Source: an uncultured Verrucomicrobia subdivision 3 bacterium (GTDB taxonomy: Bacteria; Verrucomicrobiota; Verrucomicrobiia; Limisphaerales; UBA11358). Taken from it: a stretch of DNA of 64,000 nucleotides. The notes beneath the pieces were generated by a model. That model had not been told where the DNA came from. It worked only from the letters and a program-made list of their open reading frames with translations, and did not search any database. Both the position numbers and the translations under genes were made by a program. Shown here piece after piece: positions 45,961-54,656 of this stretch. Where the stretch lies: positions 1 to 64,000 of the forward strand of contig CAIQWB010000025.1 of NCBI GenBank assembly GCA_903875465.1, in the 5' to 3' direction. Each line of letters starts with the position of its first letter. The stretch's first letter is position 1.

Positions 45961-46404
45961 ATGAAACATTTTACGATGCTTGCCTGCGTTTGCGTGAACC
46001 TGGCCATGGGCGGCTGGCTCAAGGCGGCGGACGCGCCGGACGACACCAAGGCGGTTCAAGGCAATTGGCAGCCCGCCCAAGCGGTGCTGGCCGGGCAACC
46101 CATGCCGGAAGTGGTGCTAAAAACCATCAGCCTGAAGCTGGATCAGGGCAAGTATGAGGTGTTTGTGGGGGAGCATCCCGACCGCGGCACTTATACCATG
46201 GATGCCACCACCCAACCCAAGAGCATGACGGTGACGGGCACGGAAGGCCCGAACCATGGCCGGACGTTTCCCGCGATTTACGAACTCAACGCCGACACGC
46301 TCCGCATCTGTTATGATCTCTCCGGAGCGAAGCGCCCTGCCGAGTTTAAAAGCGTCGCCGGCACGAAACTCTATCTGGTCACTTACCACCGCCGGCGGGA
46401 CTAG
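45961..46404 (+). CDS. TIGR03067 domain protein
   Basis: This 147-residue secreted protein starts at ATG 45961, after a purine-rich stretch (cgaaagga); the open frame extends further upstream without signal-peptide character. The leader HFTMLACVCVNLAMGGWLKA is followed by the TIGR03067 core: DTKAVQGNWQPAQAVLAGQP, KYEVFVGEHPDRGTYTMD, PKSMTVTGTEGPNHG, FPAIYELNADTLRICYDLSG. The domain is characteristic of Planctomycetes and Verrucomicrobia and is lipocalin-like in pattern. No function is known. Its end overlaps the pyrophosphatase gene's end by 4 bases (convergent). Confidence 0.9.
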   Translation: MKHFTMLACVCVNLAMGGWLKAADAPDDTKAVQGNWQPAQAVLAGQPMPEVVLKTISLKLDQGKYEVFVGEHPDRGTYTMDATTQPKSMTVTGTEGPNHGRTFPAIYELNADTLRICYDLSGAKRPAEFKSVAGTKLYLVTYHRRRD

Positions 46405-48989
46405 CGGCTACGCGCGGCCGGGGCTGGCTCGCCCTTGTGACTGACGGCCTGACCACCACTGGCGTGGAGGCTGGTGGCCGTTTTCTTCTGGGCGCTGGGT
46501 TGCGCCTGATTACCCTGGGGATGAGCCAAACTCTCGGAGTCCATGTCCGGGATGCGCATGGCATAGAAGGAACGATGGACAAAGATCAACGCGACCAGGA
46601 ACAGCACGCCGCCGATGATGCTTTTCAATAGCTGGCTGGGCATGGTGACGGCAATTTCCACCGCCAGCAGTCCGAAGAGGGTGGTGAATTTGATCACGGG
46701 GTTCAGCGCGACCGAGGAGGTGTCCTTGAAGGGATCCCCAACGGTGTCGCCGACCACCGTGGCCGCGTGCAGTTCGGTGCCTTTCTGACGCAATTCCACT
46801 TCCACAATTTTCTTGGCGTTGTCCCAGGCACCGCCGGCATTCGCCATGAAGATGGCCTGGAACAGGCCGAAGAAGGCGATGGCGATAAGGTAGCCAATAA
46901 AAAAGTAGGGGTTGAAAAACGCCAGTGCGAGTGCCAGGCAGAAGATCACAATGAAAATGTTCCACATGCCTTTTTGAGCGTATACGGTACAGATGCGCAC
47001 CACTTCCTTGCTGTCCTTTTCCGAGGCCGTCACGGCGTCCAACTGGATGTTTTCCTTGATGTAAACCACCGCCCGATAGGCCCCGGTGACCACGGCCTGG
47101 CAGGAGGCACCCGTAAACCAGTAAATGACGGAACCGCCCATGAGCAGGCCCAGGATGATTTCCGGCATGACGAGGCTCAATTTGGAGACGATGCTGAAGG
47201 ACGGATCGGCCGCCTTCCCAATGTTGTCCAGCAAGATGATGATGCCAAAAACCATCGTGGTGGCACCCACCACTGCGGTGCCAATGAGCACAGGTTTGGC
47301 CGTGGCCTTGAAGGTATTGCCCACGCCGTCGCCTTTTTCGAGAAGGTACTTGGCATTTTCAAAATCCGGCTCGAAGCCGAAATTTTCTTCGATCTCGGTG
47401 CGGATGTTTTTGCGGGATTCAATGCGGCTCAGTTCATACACGGACTGGGCGTTGTCGGTGACCGGGCCATAACTGTCCACGGCAATCGTCACCGGGCCCA
47501 TGCCGAGAAAACCAAAGGCCACCAGGCCAAAGGCAAAGATGGGCGCCGCAAATTGGAATTCGTGGGGCATCATCGCCACCACCGGAGAGCCCTGGTAAGT
47601 GGCAAACAGACAGCTAATAAACATCAAAGTGAGAATGACCAGGCCGGTCCAAAAGGCGGAGAAATTGCCCGCCACAAAGCCGGAAAGAATATTGAGGGAA
47701 GCCCCGCCGTGCTTGGAGCAATTGGTGATTTCCTTCACGTGCTGGGAGTTGGTGCTGGTGAAAATCTTGGAGAATTCCGGAATCAAAGCCCCGGCCGCCG
47801 TGCCGCAGGAAATGATCGCGGAGAGCACCCACCAGAGGTGGGCATCCAGCCCGGCCTGTTTGCCCAGCAGAAAATAACTGGCAATAAAAGTGACCACGAT
47901 GGAAACTCCGGACGTGATCCAGACTAGGTGAGTGAGCGGCGCCTCGAAATCAAAATCCTTGAGGTGGCCATATTTGGCGCGGCAAATCACGTCATTGAGG
48001 AAATAGGAACCCAGGGACGTCAGAATCATCAGCGCCCGCATGGTGAAAATCCAGATAATCAGCGTGGCGCACAACGAATGGTTGCCGGCCAGGGAAAGGG
48101 CGAGAAACGCGATCAGCGCCACCCCGGTGACCCCGTAAGTCTCAAACCCATCGGCGGTCGGTCCCACGGAATCACCCGCATTGTCCCCGGTGCAATCGGC
48201 AATCACGCCGGGATTCTTGGGGTCATCCTCCGGGAGCTTGAAAACAATTTTCATCAAATCACTCCCAATGTCGGCGATCTTGGTAAAAATCCCGCCGCAA
48301 ATCCGGAGCACCGCGGCCCCGAGGGATTCACCAATGGCAAAGCCGATGAAGCAGGGACCCACCAGGTTGCCCGGCAGAAACACCAGCATGGAAATCATGA
48401 AAAACAATTCCACACAAACCAGCAGCAACCCCACGCTCATGCCGGATTGCAGCGGAATGGCAAGGGTTTTCAACGGGTTGCCTTGCAATGCCGAAAAAGC
48501 CGTGCGGCTGTTGGCGGTGGTGTTAATGCGAATGCCGAACCACGCCACCCCATAGCTGCCGAGAATGCCCAGCACCGAGGCGGCCAGGATCACACTCACG
48601 TCGGTGGCGGATTTATGCTCCAGGCCCATGAAATAAAACACGATGCAACCGGCAATCAACACCCAAAGCACCGCCAGAAATTTTCCCTGTTGAAACAAGT
48701 ACGTTTTGCACGTCTCCCAAATGGTCCGCGACACGCGGCTCATGCAGTCATGCACCGGCAGGTGTTTGGTGCGCTGATACTGGGCCAGTCCAAACATGGC
48801 GCCGATGCCGCACACGGCAATGCCCAGATACATCAGGGTGATGCCACTGATGCCCCCCAGCCCGTCAAACTTCACCTGGTCCAGACCCGGAATTTGCAGG
48901 TCCGCCTCGCCGGCCGCGTGCGCCGCCGTGACCAGCCCGCCCGCCGCGAATGCGAGCAGGCCGAGGCCGGGTAGTTTGGATGCATTCAT
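46401..48989 (-). CDS. hppA: Membrane-bound ion-pumping pyrophosphatase
   Basis: The protein of 862 residues couples pyrophosphate hydrolysis to pumping of H+ and/or Na+. ATG 48989 is chosen because it gives a hydrophobic leader (LGLLAFAAGGLVTAAHA); the open frame upstream has no family character. About 16 helices follow. The active site shows DIGSDLMKIVFKLPEDDPKN and DCTGDNAGDSVGPTADGFE, corresponding to the family's acidic DVGADLVGK and DNVGDCAGMAAD motifs in a divergent form. A later segment, GDTVGDPFKDTSSVALNP, binds the substrate with Lys and Asp. The altered motifs place it in a divergent, long branch; ion specificity is undetermined. Confidence 0.92.
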   Translation of the reverse strand: MNASKLPGLGLLAFAAGGLVTAAHAAGEADLQIPGLDQVKFDGLGGISGITLMYLGIAVCGIGAMFGLAQYQRTKHLPVHDCMSRVSRTIWETCKTYLFQQGKFLAVLWVLIAGCIVFYFMGLEHKSATDVSVILAASVLGILGSYGVAWFGIRINTTANSRTAFSALQGNPLKTLAIPLQSGMSVGLLLVCVELFFMISMLVFLPGNLVGPCFIGFAIGESLGAAVLRICGGIFTKIADIGSDLMKIVFKLPEDDPKNPGVIADCTGDNAGDSVGPTADGFETYGVTGVALIAFLALSLAGNHSLCATLIIWIFTMRALMILTSLGSYFLNDVICRAKYGHLKDFDFEAPLTHLVWITSGVSIVVTFIASYFLLGKQAGLDAHLWWVLSAIISCGTAAGALIPEFSKIFTSTNSQHVKEITNCSKHGGASLNILSGFVAGNFSAFWTGLVILTLMFISCLFATYQGSPVVAMMPHEFQFAAPIFAFGLVAFGFLGMGPVTIAVDSYGPVTDNAQSVYELSRIESRKNIRTEIEENFGFEPDFENAKYLLEKGDGVGNTFKATAKPVLIGTAVVGATTMVFGIIILLDNIGKAADPSFSIVSKLSLVMPEIILGLLMGGSVIYWFTGASCQAVVTGAYRAVVYIKENIQLDAVTASEKDSKEVVRICTVYAQKGMWNIFIVIFCLALALAFFNPYFFIGYLIAIAFFGLFQAIFMANAGGAWDNAKKIVEVELRQKGTELHAATVVGDTVGDPFKDTSSVALNPVIKFTTLFGLLAVEIAVTMPSQLLKSIIGGVLFLVALIFVHRSFYAMRIPDMDSESLAHPQGNQAQPSAQKKTATSLHASGGQAVSHKGEPAPAARSR

Positions 48990-49345
48990 AATAATTTTTA
49001 AATTTTGTGCCACATTTAGCACAGTAAATCTGATGCATACCAGCCGTGGAATCTTCCCCGTTCTTGGCAATACCTGGGCGTTTCTTGAAGTGGCAAGGGC
49101 GCTTGGCGACGCGCCCGTCCGGGGTGAACACCCCATGGCGGGCCGGAACTGGTTTGCCGTAGGTTGGGTCCTATGCAACCCCCAAATCCCCTGCGACATA
49201 CTTGGTGCGACTGGCTGGTGCAGGCGGTGCGCGCCTGGCGGGCGGAATTCGCCCAGCCTTGGACGCTGTTGCCAGTCCGGGTTTTCCAGCCGCCCGTAAT
49301 GACCGCCCGCCGCTTTTCCCTGGCCGCCGCCATGCGAGGCTGCCG
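48990..49345. other. Gap between hppA and the lipoprotein gene
   Basis: This divergent gap shows an AT-rich leader directly before hppA (ataataatttttaaatttt, 48990-49008) with no Shine-Dalgarno sequence. No gene can be supported in the remainder; overlapping frames are low-complexity. Confidence 0.45.
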
Positions 49346-49639
49346 GTGAAAGCATTCATCCCGGGCGCAGCGACTCTCGAACTGTCTCTCAGCCTGGCCG
49401 GGTTGCTTGCGCTCACCGGCTGTGTGGGTTATGGGGCTGGCGGTTATGGTGGCGGCGCGGTCCTGGTGGGGGAACCAGACGTCTACATTTTCAGTGGCGG
49501 CTATTATGATCACGGTCGCGACGTGCATGGGTATAGTCACCGGGGAGCCGCCAGCCGGGGTGGCGGCGGAAATCACGGCGGCGGACACGGCAGTGCCCCT
49601 GGGGGCGGTCATGGCGGCGGCCATGGGGGAAAACGGTAA
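49346..49639 (+). CDS. Small Gly/His-rich lipoprotein
   Basis: A frame of 97 residues from GTG 49346 has a leader with the lipobox SLAGLLALTGC (C27 or so), then repeats of Gly and Tyr (VGYGAGGYGGGAVLVGEPDV), and ends in an array of Gly-Gly-His units (GGGNHGGGHGSAPGGGHGGG). The histidine-rich tail might bind metal. It is 25 bases before the DUF2950 gene and likely co-transcribed with it. In related bacteria a repeat-rich envelope gene often precedes DUF2950. No assigned family. Confidence 0.6.
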   Translation: MKAFIPGAATLELSLSLAGLLALTGCVGYGAGGYGGGAVLVGEPDVYIFSGGYYDHGRDVHGYSHRGAASRGGGGNHGGGHGSAPGGGHGGGHGGKR

Positions 49640-49664
49640 TCTTAGTTGGACCAAATTTAATTTA

Positions 49665-50642
49665 ATGAAATCACTCGCATCAACCATTCGCATTTTCCAC
49701 CGCGTGCCGTTGGTTTTAGGCACGCTGGCGGCCGGGCTGGCGGCGGCGTCACTGGATCGTGCAGAAACCAGCGCGGTGGCTGGCCAGCGCACCTTTGCGT
49801 CCACTCTTGAAGCGGTCACGGCTTTGCAAGCCGCGGCCGGGAGCAATGATCATTCCGCCTTGCTTGACGTGTTCGGCCCGGAATTTGGCGAAATGACCAC
49901 GGGCGATGCCCGGCAAGATGCCCGCAACGCCCGGTGGTTCGCCACCGCCATGGGGCAAAGTTGTGTCACCGTGACCAATACGGTGGACACCATCACCCTG
50001 GAAGTGGGCACCAACCAGTGGCCCCTGCCCATCCCCTTGGTGCGTGCGGACGGCCAATGGCATTTTGACACGGCGGCGGGCCGGGAAGAAATCATCAACC
50101 GCCACATCGGCAAAGATGAATTGCATGCGATTGGCGTTTGCCGGGTGTTTGCGACGGCGCAGCATTCGCATGTGGCCGCCAGCACAGGCACACCCTATGC
50201 CCTTACCCTGGCCAGCGCCGAGGGCACTCACGATGGCCTCTACTGGCCCACTTCCATTTCTACTCCGGCCTGTCCGTTTGGCCCGCTCGTGGCCATGGCC
50301 CAGACCGGGCACGACTTCGGCCACTCCGCCCGGGAGCCCCAACCGTTCCACGGCTATTATTTCAAAGTACTGACCCGGCAAGGCCTGGATGCCTTCGGCG
50401 GTAAACAGAATTACCTGCACTCGGGAAAACTGACCGGGGGCTGCGCCTTGGTGGCCTATCCGGCAACGTGGGGGAAATCCGGCATCATGACCTTCATCGT
50501 CAATCAGGACGGCCAGGTTTATCAGCAAGATTTCGGGGAAACCACCACGCGCACCGCCCGGGTGATGCAGGCATACAATCCAGACAGCCAATGGCAGCTC
50601 GTGGCCGATGAGGGCGACATTCAAGCCGTGACCGAGCAATAA
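49665..50642 (+). CDS. DUF2950 family protein
   Basis: The protein of 325 residues starts at ATG 49665; the frame is open earlier but lacks a signal peptide. A leader (VPLVLGTLAAGLAAASLDRA) suggests export. Family-type segments are RTFASTLEAVTALQAAAGSN, FDTAAGREEIINRHIGKDEL, HGYYFKVLTRQG, ALVAYPATWGKSGIMTFIVN and YQQDFGETTT. DUF2950 proteins are found mostly in Acidobacteria, Verrucomicrobia and Proteobacteria; function is unknown. It follows the Gly/His-rich lipoprotein. Confidence 0.87.
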   Translation: MKSLASTIRIFHRVPLVLGTLAAGLAAASLDRAETSAVAGQRTFASTLEAVTALQAAAGSNDHSALLDVFGPEFGEMTTGDARQDARNARWFATAMGQSCVTVTNTVDTITLEVGTNQWPLPIPLVRADGQWHFDTAAGREEIINRHIGKDELHAIGVCRVFATAQHSHVAASTGTPYALTLASAEGTHDGLYWPTSISTPACPFGPLVAMAQTGHDFGHSAREPQPFHGYYFKVLTRQGLDAFGGKQNYLHSGKLTGGCALVAYPATWGKSGIMTFIVNQDGQVYQQDFGETTTRTARVMQAYNPDSQWQLVADEGDIQAVTEQ

Positions 50643-50746
50643 ATCACCGCCCCACACCGGGCCCCACACCGCCCGGACATTCTCGCAAAGCCTCCCGCCC
50701 TACCCGCACTGCCCCAAGCGCAGTGCGGGCTTCTGCCTTCCCAGGT

Positions 50747-52027
50747 TCAGCTCTTCGCCGTCACCACCACGTAGTTTTTCTTCCCTTTGCGCAACAGGCA
50801 ATGTTTGCCGAAGAGCAGGTCGTTCGCCGTCACGATGCGCTGGAAATTGGTTTCCCGCACATTGTTAATGTTCACGCCGCCCCCTTCCACATCCTTGCGG
50901 GCCTGCCCTTTGGAGGGGCACAGGCCGGCCAGCACCAGCAATTCCACCAGGGGAATGCCCGCGCCGGCGAGCGCCACGCCGTCCACATCCTTCGTCGGCA
51001 CTTCCCCCACAATGTCCGCAAAGGTGGCTTCAGAAATACCCGTGAGTTCACCGCCGAAGAGGATTTCGCTCGCGCGGATCGCCTCCGTGGTGGCACTGGG
51101 GCCGTGGACCAGATCCGTCACCGCCCGGGCCAGGGCCTTGTGGGCCGCGCGGGCACCGGGATTCGCGGTGTGCTGCTGTTCCAGTGCCGCGATTTCCTCG
51201 GCCGTCAAAAACGTGAAGAACTTCAGATAACGGATGGCGTCCCGGTCATCGGTATTGATCCAGTACTGGTAAAAGCGGTAGACGCTGGTGCGCTGGGGGT
51301 CCAGCCAGATGGCGCCCGCCACTGTTTTGCCGAACTTCGTACCGTCCGCATTCATGATCAACGGCAGGGTGAGGCCGTAGACCGTGTGGCTGAGCTTCTT
51401 GCGGGTGAGTTCAATGCCGGCGGTAATGTTGCCCCATTGATCGCTGCCGCCGATTTGCAGTTCGCAGCCCAGATCGCGGTTCAGCGCGTAAAAATCAAAG
51501 GCCTGAAGCAGCATATAGCTGAACTCGGTGTAACTAATGCCGGTTTCGCGGTCCTCCATGCGGGCGCGCACGCTTTCCTTGGCCACCATCTGGTTCACGG
51601 AGAAGTGCTTGCCGATGTCGCGCAAGAAGTGCAGGTAGGAAATGCCGGCCGTCCAGCTCGCGTTATCCACCAGCCGGGCGGGGTTTTGCGGGGTCTCGAA
51701 ATCCAGCAACTTGGCCAGCTGCACCTTCACCCGGGCGATGTTGTGGTCCAGCACCTCGGAGGTGAGCAATTGCCGTTCCGCGGATTTACCGCTGGGATCC
51801 CCAATGGAACCCGTCGCGCCGCCGGCCAGCACAATCGGATGATGGCCGAGCGCTTGAAACCGGCGCAGGGCCAGCAATGGCACCAGATTGCCCACGTGAA
51901 TACTGTCCGCCGTGGGATCAAAGCCACAATAGAGCGTGATCGGCGAAGCGAGCCGCTTCGTCAATTCCGCCAGGTCCGTGCAGTCGGCCACGAGGCCGCG
52001 CCATTGTAATTCTTCCAGGATGCTCAC
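50747..52027 (-). CDS. tyrS: Tyrosyl-tRNA synthetase
   Basis: This 426-residue class I synthetase activates tyrosine and charges tRNA-Tyr. The N-terminal Rossmann domain has CGFDPTADSIHVGNLVPLLA with the HIGH equivalent H44-VGN. The KMSKS loop reads TKFGKTVAGAIWLD. The tyrosine site includes QAFDFYALNRDLGCELQIGG. A C-terminal S4 RNA-binding domain (about 355-425, GQARKDVEGGGVNINNVRE) is present, so it is the short bacterial TyrRS type. tRNA-Tyr lies 478 bases beyond its start on the other strand. Confidence 0.96.
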   Translation of the reverse strand: MSILEELQWRGLVADCTDLAELTKRLASPITLYCGFDPTADSIHVGNLVPLLALRRFQALGHHPIVLAGGATGSIGDPSGKSAERQLLTSEVLDHNIARVKVQLAKLLDFETPQNPARLVDNASWTAGISYLHFLRDIGKHFSVNQMVAKESVRARMEDRETGISYTEFSYMLLQAFDFYALNRDLGCELQIGGSDQWGNITAGIELTRKKLSHTVYGLTLPLIMNADGTKFGKTVAGAIWLDPQRTSVYRFYQYWINTDDRDAIRYLKFFTFLTAEEIAALEQQHTANPGARAAHKALARAVTDLVHGPSATTEAIRASEILFGGELTGISEATFADIVGEVPTKDVDGVALAGAGIPLVELLVLAGLCPSKGQARKDVEGGGVNINNVRETNFQRIVTANDLLFGKHCLLRKGKKNYVVVTAKS

Positions 52028-52505
52028 CGGGACAGGCTAAAGCGGAGCGGGCAAAAAGCCAATTTCCAATTCCGGGAAAGGGACCGGTGGCCCACGAATG
52101 CCACCCATGGCACGCATCAACCCCGGCGGCCCAACCCAAGCCAGCGCAGCCCATCGGTGTCCGCCAGCCGCGCCCCTGCTCCGCCGCCGCGCCGTGTCCA
52201 CCCGCCCGTCCCCCCCCGCCACCCTTCGCTATCCCCGGCCGAAAAATCAACCCTGAGAATTCAACTTGCCGTGCCCCAAAAATCATGGCAGAATTCAACG
52301 TCGCAGTTAGCAACGACTGCGGTGCGGGTCCGGTGGAATTGTCCGCCATTTGCCCTCCTGCGGGAGGCGATTGGCGATTTTTTTTCCTCGCGTACCGCGC
52401 ACATCATCATTCTGCAGGCTTGGCAAGCAGCCGCCAACAGGATATGATGTGACAAATCAACGCCAGCGGCCCAGTTTCGGGGCCAGCATTGATTATTCCG
52501 GCTAT
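52028..52505. other. Gap between tyrS and tRNA-Tyr
   Basis: No gene or strong promoter is recognised. The part 52080-52250 is very C-rich. A T-box leader might be looked for upstream of tyrS, but I see no specifier-type structure. Confidence 0.45.
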
Positions 52506-52591
52506 GGTAGGTTACCCAAGTGGCCAACGGGGGCAGACTGTAAATCTGCTGGCTCACGCCTTCTCTGGTTCGAATCCAGAACCTACCACCA
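52506..52591 (+). tRNA. tRNA-Tyr (anticodon GUA)
   Basis: Acceptor ggtaggt (52506-52512) pairs with acctacc (52581-52587), followed by A and encoded CCA. The anticodon stem gcaga/tctgc encloses ctgtaaa with anticodon GTA. A long variable arm (tggctcacgcctt) marks the bacterial class II tRNA-Tyr, and the T-loop is ttcgaat. Confidence 0.95.
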
Positions 52592-53199
52592 CCTTTTTTC
52601 ATGGGGAAAACGCTGGTTTTACGCTTTAATTTCAATAGTTTTCTCAATTGGCTGGTTTTAAACCCATGCGCTTTTCTGCTTTTCCCGGCTTTTACCTTCC
52701 CTTCCATTAAACTTTGAAAAGTCATACAAACCACCGGCCAAGGGCACGGCAGCGCCGGGTCGGGGCAATGGAAGACACCCACCCGGCCAAGGTGCCTGTA
52801 AACCGAGCCAGCGCAGGGCACGGGGCATTTTAACGCCCGGCCAGACATTCGGGTGGGGTGGCAGGAATTACCGCCTGCCCGTTCAACGGAGGGAGGATTG
52901 AACCCCCAGCACACAGAACCAGGCAGGCTGGCGAGTGGCCCTGCGGGGTGTGGAAAATTTTTAATGGGAATCATACTTTTTTCCGGGGGGGTGTCCGCCA
53001 TATGTCCGGGGAGGGGCGAAACGGCAAATAGTGTGCCGCATTCCCATAGTTGTTCTCGGTCAGCATTTGGATCGAATTAAAATTGGCGGGCCGCAGGAAT
53101 GGAGGTGACCGAGCATTGGATTTCAGCCTTGCACCAGCCCAATCAGTGGCACAATCTCAGGGCCGGGAATGAAGTCAGATCTGGTGCCCATTAAAAGTA
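52592..53199. other. Gene-free stretch behind tRNA-Tyr
   Basis: About 0.6 kb without a supportable gene. A long minus-strand frame (52261-53001) runs antisense through the tRNA and is spurious. The composition becomes less GC-rich towards the HAD-like gene. A short tract (52880-52910) looks like a tRNA T-arm on the minus strand but no tRNA can be folded. Confidence 0.45.
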
Positions 53200-54084
53200 A
53201 TGACCACACGAATTTCTGTTGATGTCGATTTAACCATAATCGACGAAAATCAGGCGCTACTTCCAGGCGTTGTTGAGGGCTTGCGAGCCTTAAAAGGCAA
53301 AGGCTGCGCACTAACGCTCTGGTCATACGGTGGCAAAGCTTATGCTCGTTTAATCGCCAAAATGCATAAACTCGAAGATTTTTTTGATGAATATGCGACC
53401 AAACCCGATCTGGTAATTGACGACGATTTCGAGGCTTTAAGCCACCTACCAACTATTGACGCTCGCGTAGCCAAAGACTGGTCGCAGATCTCAGAGCGGG
53501 CCATCAATTTAGCAAATGATCTCGATGATCGGAGTGGTTTACAAGATGTGCCGGCTTGGATCAGGAGGCTTTCGCACGACCGGTTTGATGTGGGAGTTCA
53601 ATCAGCCATTGCAATTTGGTGTCACCGTGAAGCTTATTTTCGATGGCCTCGGTTTAGGAGGAATATTTCAAGCAATTGGGTGAGGCATCCGGCTGCCCGA
53701 CAGAAAGAGTGCTTCGTTTACCCTCAAGAATTGGAAGACGAAATTAGGCGAGCAGGCCTGCGAGTTGATCGCCGTAGTAACGGGCCGGCCATTATTTCTT
53801 TTCTGCTGTCTGGCGGTGAGCGTCCTAAACGACCATATCCCTCTCGTTGGGGTTGGGCGATTCATCACATTTACGACGGCAGAAATCCACGAACATGGCG
53901 GAAGCCAGTTCCAAGGGCGGAGGATGAGCCGGCTTTATTCACGGATTCCGGGGGTTTGGTAGCGGGCCATCCTGTCGCATATTACATTGCGACGAGGGAG
54001 CCGCTGCTGGCTTGGTTACTACGATGGGAAGCCTTTCGCAGATTTAATTTTGACCCAATGGGCGTGTTTGGCGATGCAAAATGA
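53200..54084 (+). CDS. HAD-like protein with unknown C-terminal domain (probably acquired)
   Basis: This 294-residue protein has an N-terminal half (1-110) like a small HAD phosphatase: motif I ISVDVDLTIIDE (D8, D10, T12), a Ser/Thr motif in ALTLWSYGGK, a Lys at KPDLVIDDDFE with the acidic motif. The C-terminal half (about 160-294) reads GWAIHHIYDGRNPRTW, FTDSGGLVAGHPVAYYIA and LLAWLLRWEAFRRFNFDPMG, which I cannot assign. Codon use is visibly less GC-biased than in neighbouring genes, and the gene sits just beyond the 3' end of tRNA-Tyr with gene-free DNA on both sides. Horizontal acquisition is likely. Function is unknown. Confidence 0.7.
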   Translation: MTTRISVDVDLTIIDENQALLPGVVEGLRALKGKGCALTLWSYGGKAYARLIAKMHKLEDFFDEYATKPDLVIDDDFEALSHLPTIDARVAKDWSQISERAINLANDLDDRSGLQDVPAWIRRLSHDRFDVGVQSAIAIWCHREAYFRWPRFRRNISSNWVRHPAARQKECFVYPQELEDEIRRAGLRVDRRSNGPAIISFLLSGGERPKRPYPSRWGWAIHHIYDGRNPRTWRKPVPRAEDEPALFTDSGGLVAGHPVAYYIATREPLLAWLLRWEAFRRFNFDPMGVFGDAK

Positions 54085-54656
54085 GACGCCAGGGGGTAAA
54101 TAAACGTTGCTTCCCTCTGGGATGAAATCCTACCATACCAAACTGTCGGGGCGTCAGAGTCAAAGGGCGAACAATTTGGCCCTTACCTTTGACAACTCAA
54201 CAAACGATGCTATATCCAGCGTACAGTCCGGACCATCTGGTCCGGGCCACTCATGGCGGCTGCCCTGAGGTCGCTCTCTGACATCTCGCCCCTGAACCTG
54301 GCCGCTTGGCTAAGTTGTGCGATTCGTCCGCGTCGTGGGCACCCGTCCGCTGCCAAGGAACGGCCCGGCCGGCCCAAAAATCCGCGCCAACCACCCCCTT
54401 GGTTGCCCGCGAACCCCGCCCCCTGCCCCGGCGGCCGCCAGCCGGCCGCCGATGAGCTGCCAGCTCAGGTCAAACCAAATCAAAGCTAGTCAAACCATAG
54501 AAATGGCGGCGGCGCGCTCGCCGGGGTCCCGCCCCCACCCATGCCGCGCTGGCTGCGCTATGGCACTGACCGCGTTCCGCTGCCCGGCCCGGCCAAAGAC
54601 TGACAGTTTGCAATCGCATCATTGCACGGCCGCCTGGCTTCGTTTACTGTGGGGCA
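54085..54656. other. Gene-free stretch with an 18-base palindrome
   Basis: No gene is supportable. It contains a perfect inverted repeat at 54228-54245 and a C-rich, low-complexity half (54340-54480). The short frames here show no domain. Confidence 0.45.
54228..54245. repeat. Perfect inverted repeat
   Basis: ccggacca-tc-tggtccgg: two perfect 8-base arms around two bases. There is no T-run, so it is not a simple terminator. It could be an operator or recombination site, or the stem of a repeat. Confidence 0.5.

Noticed and set aside
48990-49355. N-terminal extension of the pyrophosphatase
   Set aside because: Low-complexity, not membrane-like; the family leader begins at 48989.
52880-52915. 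T-arm-like sequence (gggggttcaatcctccc on the minus strand)
   Set aside because: No acceptor, D-arm or anticodon arm can be folded around it, so it is not called a tRNA.
52261-53001. Minus-strand frame of 246 codons containing FWIRTREGVSQQIYS
   Set aside because: It is antisense to tRNA-Tyr; this peptide pattern is what the complement of a tRNA gives by translation.
53073-53095. Sequence tcgaattaaaattggcgggc resembling the element's terminal repeat
   Set aside because: The match is shifted by an insertion and there is no partner end nearby; probably chance.
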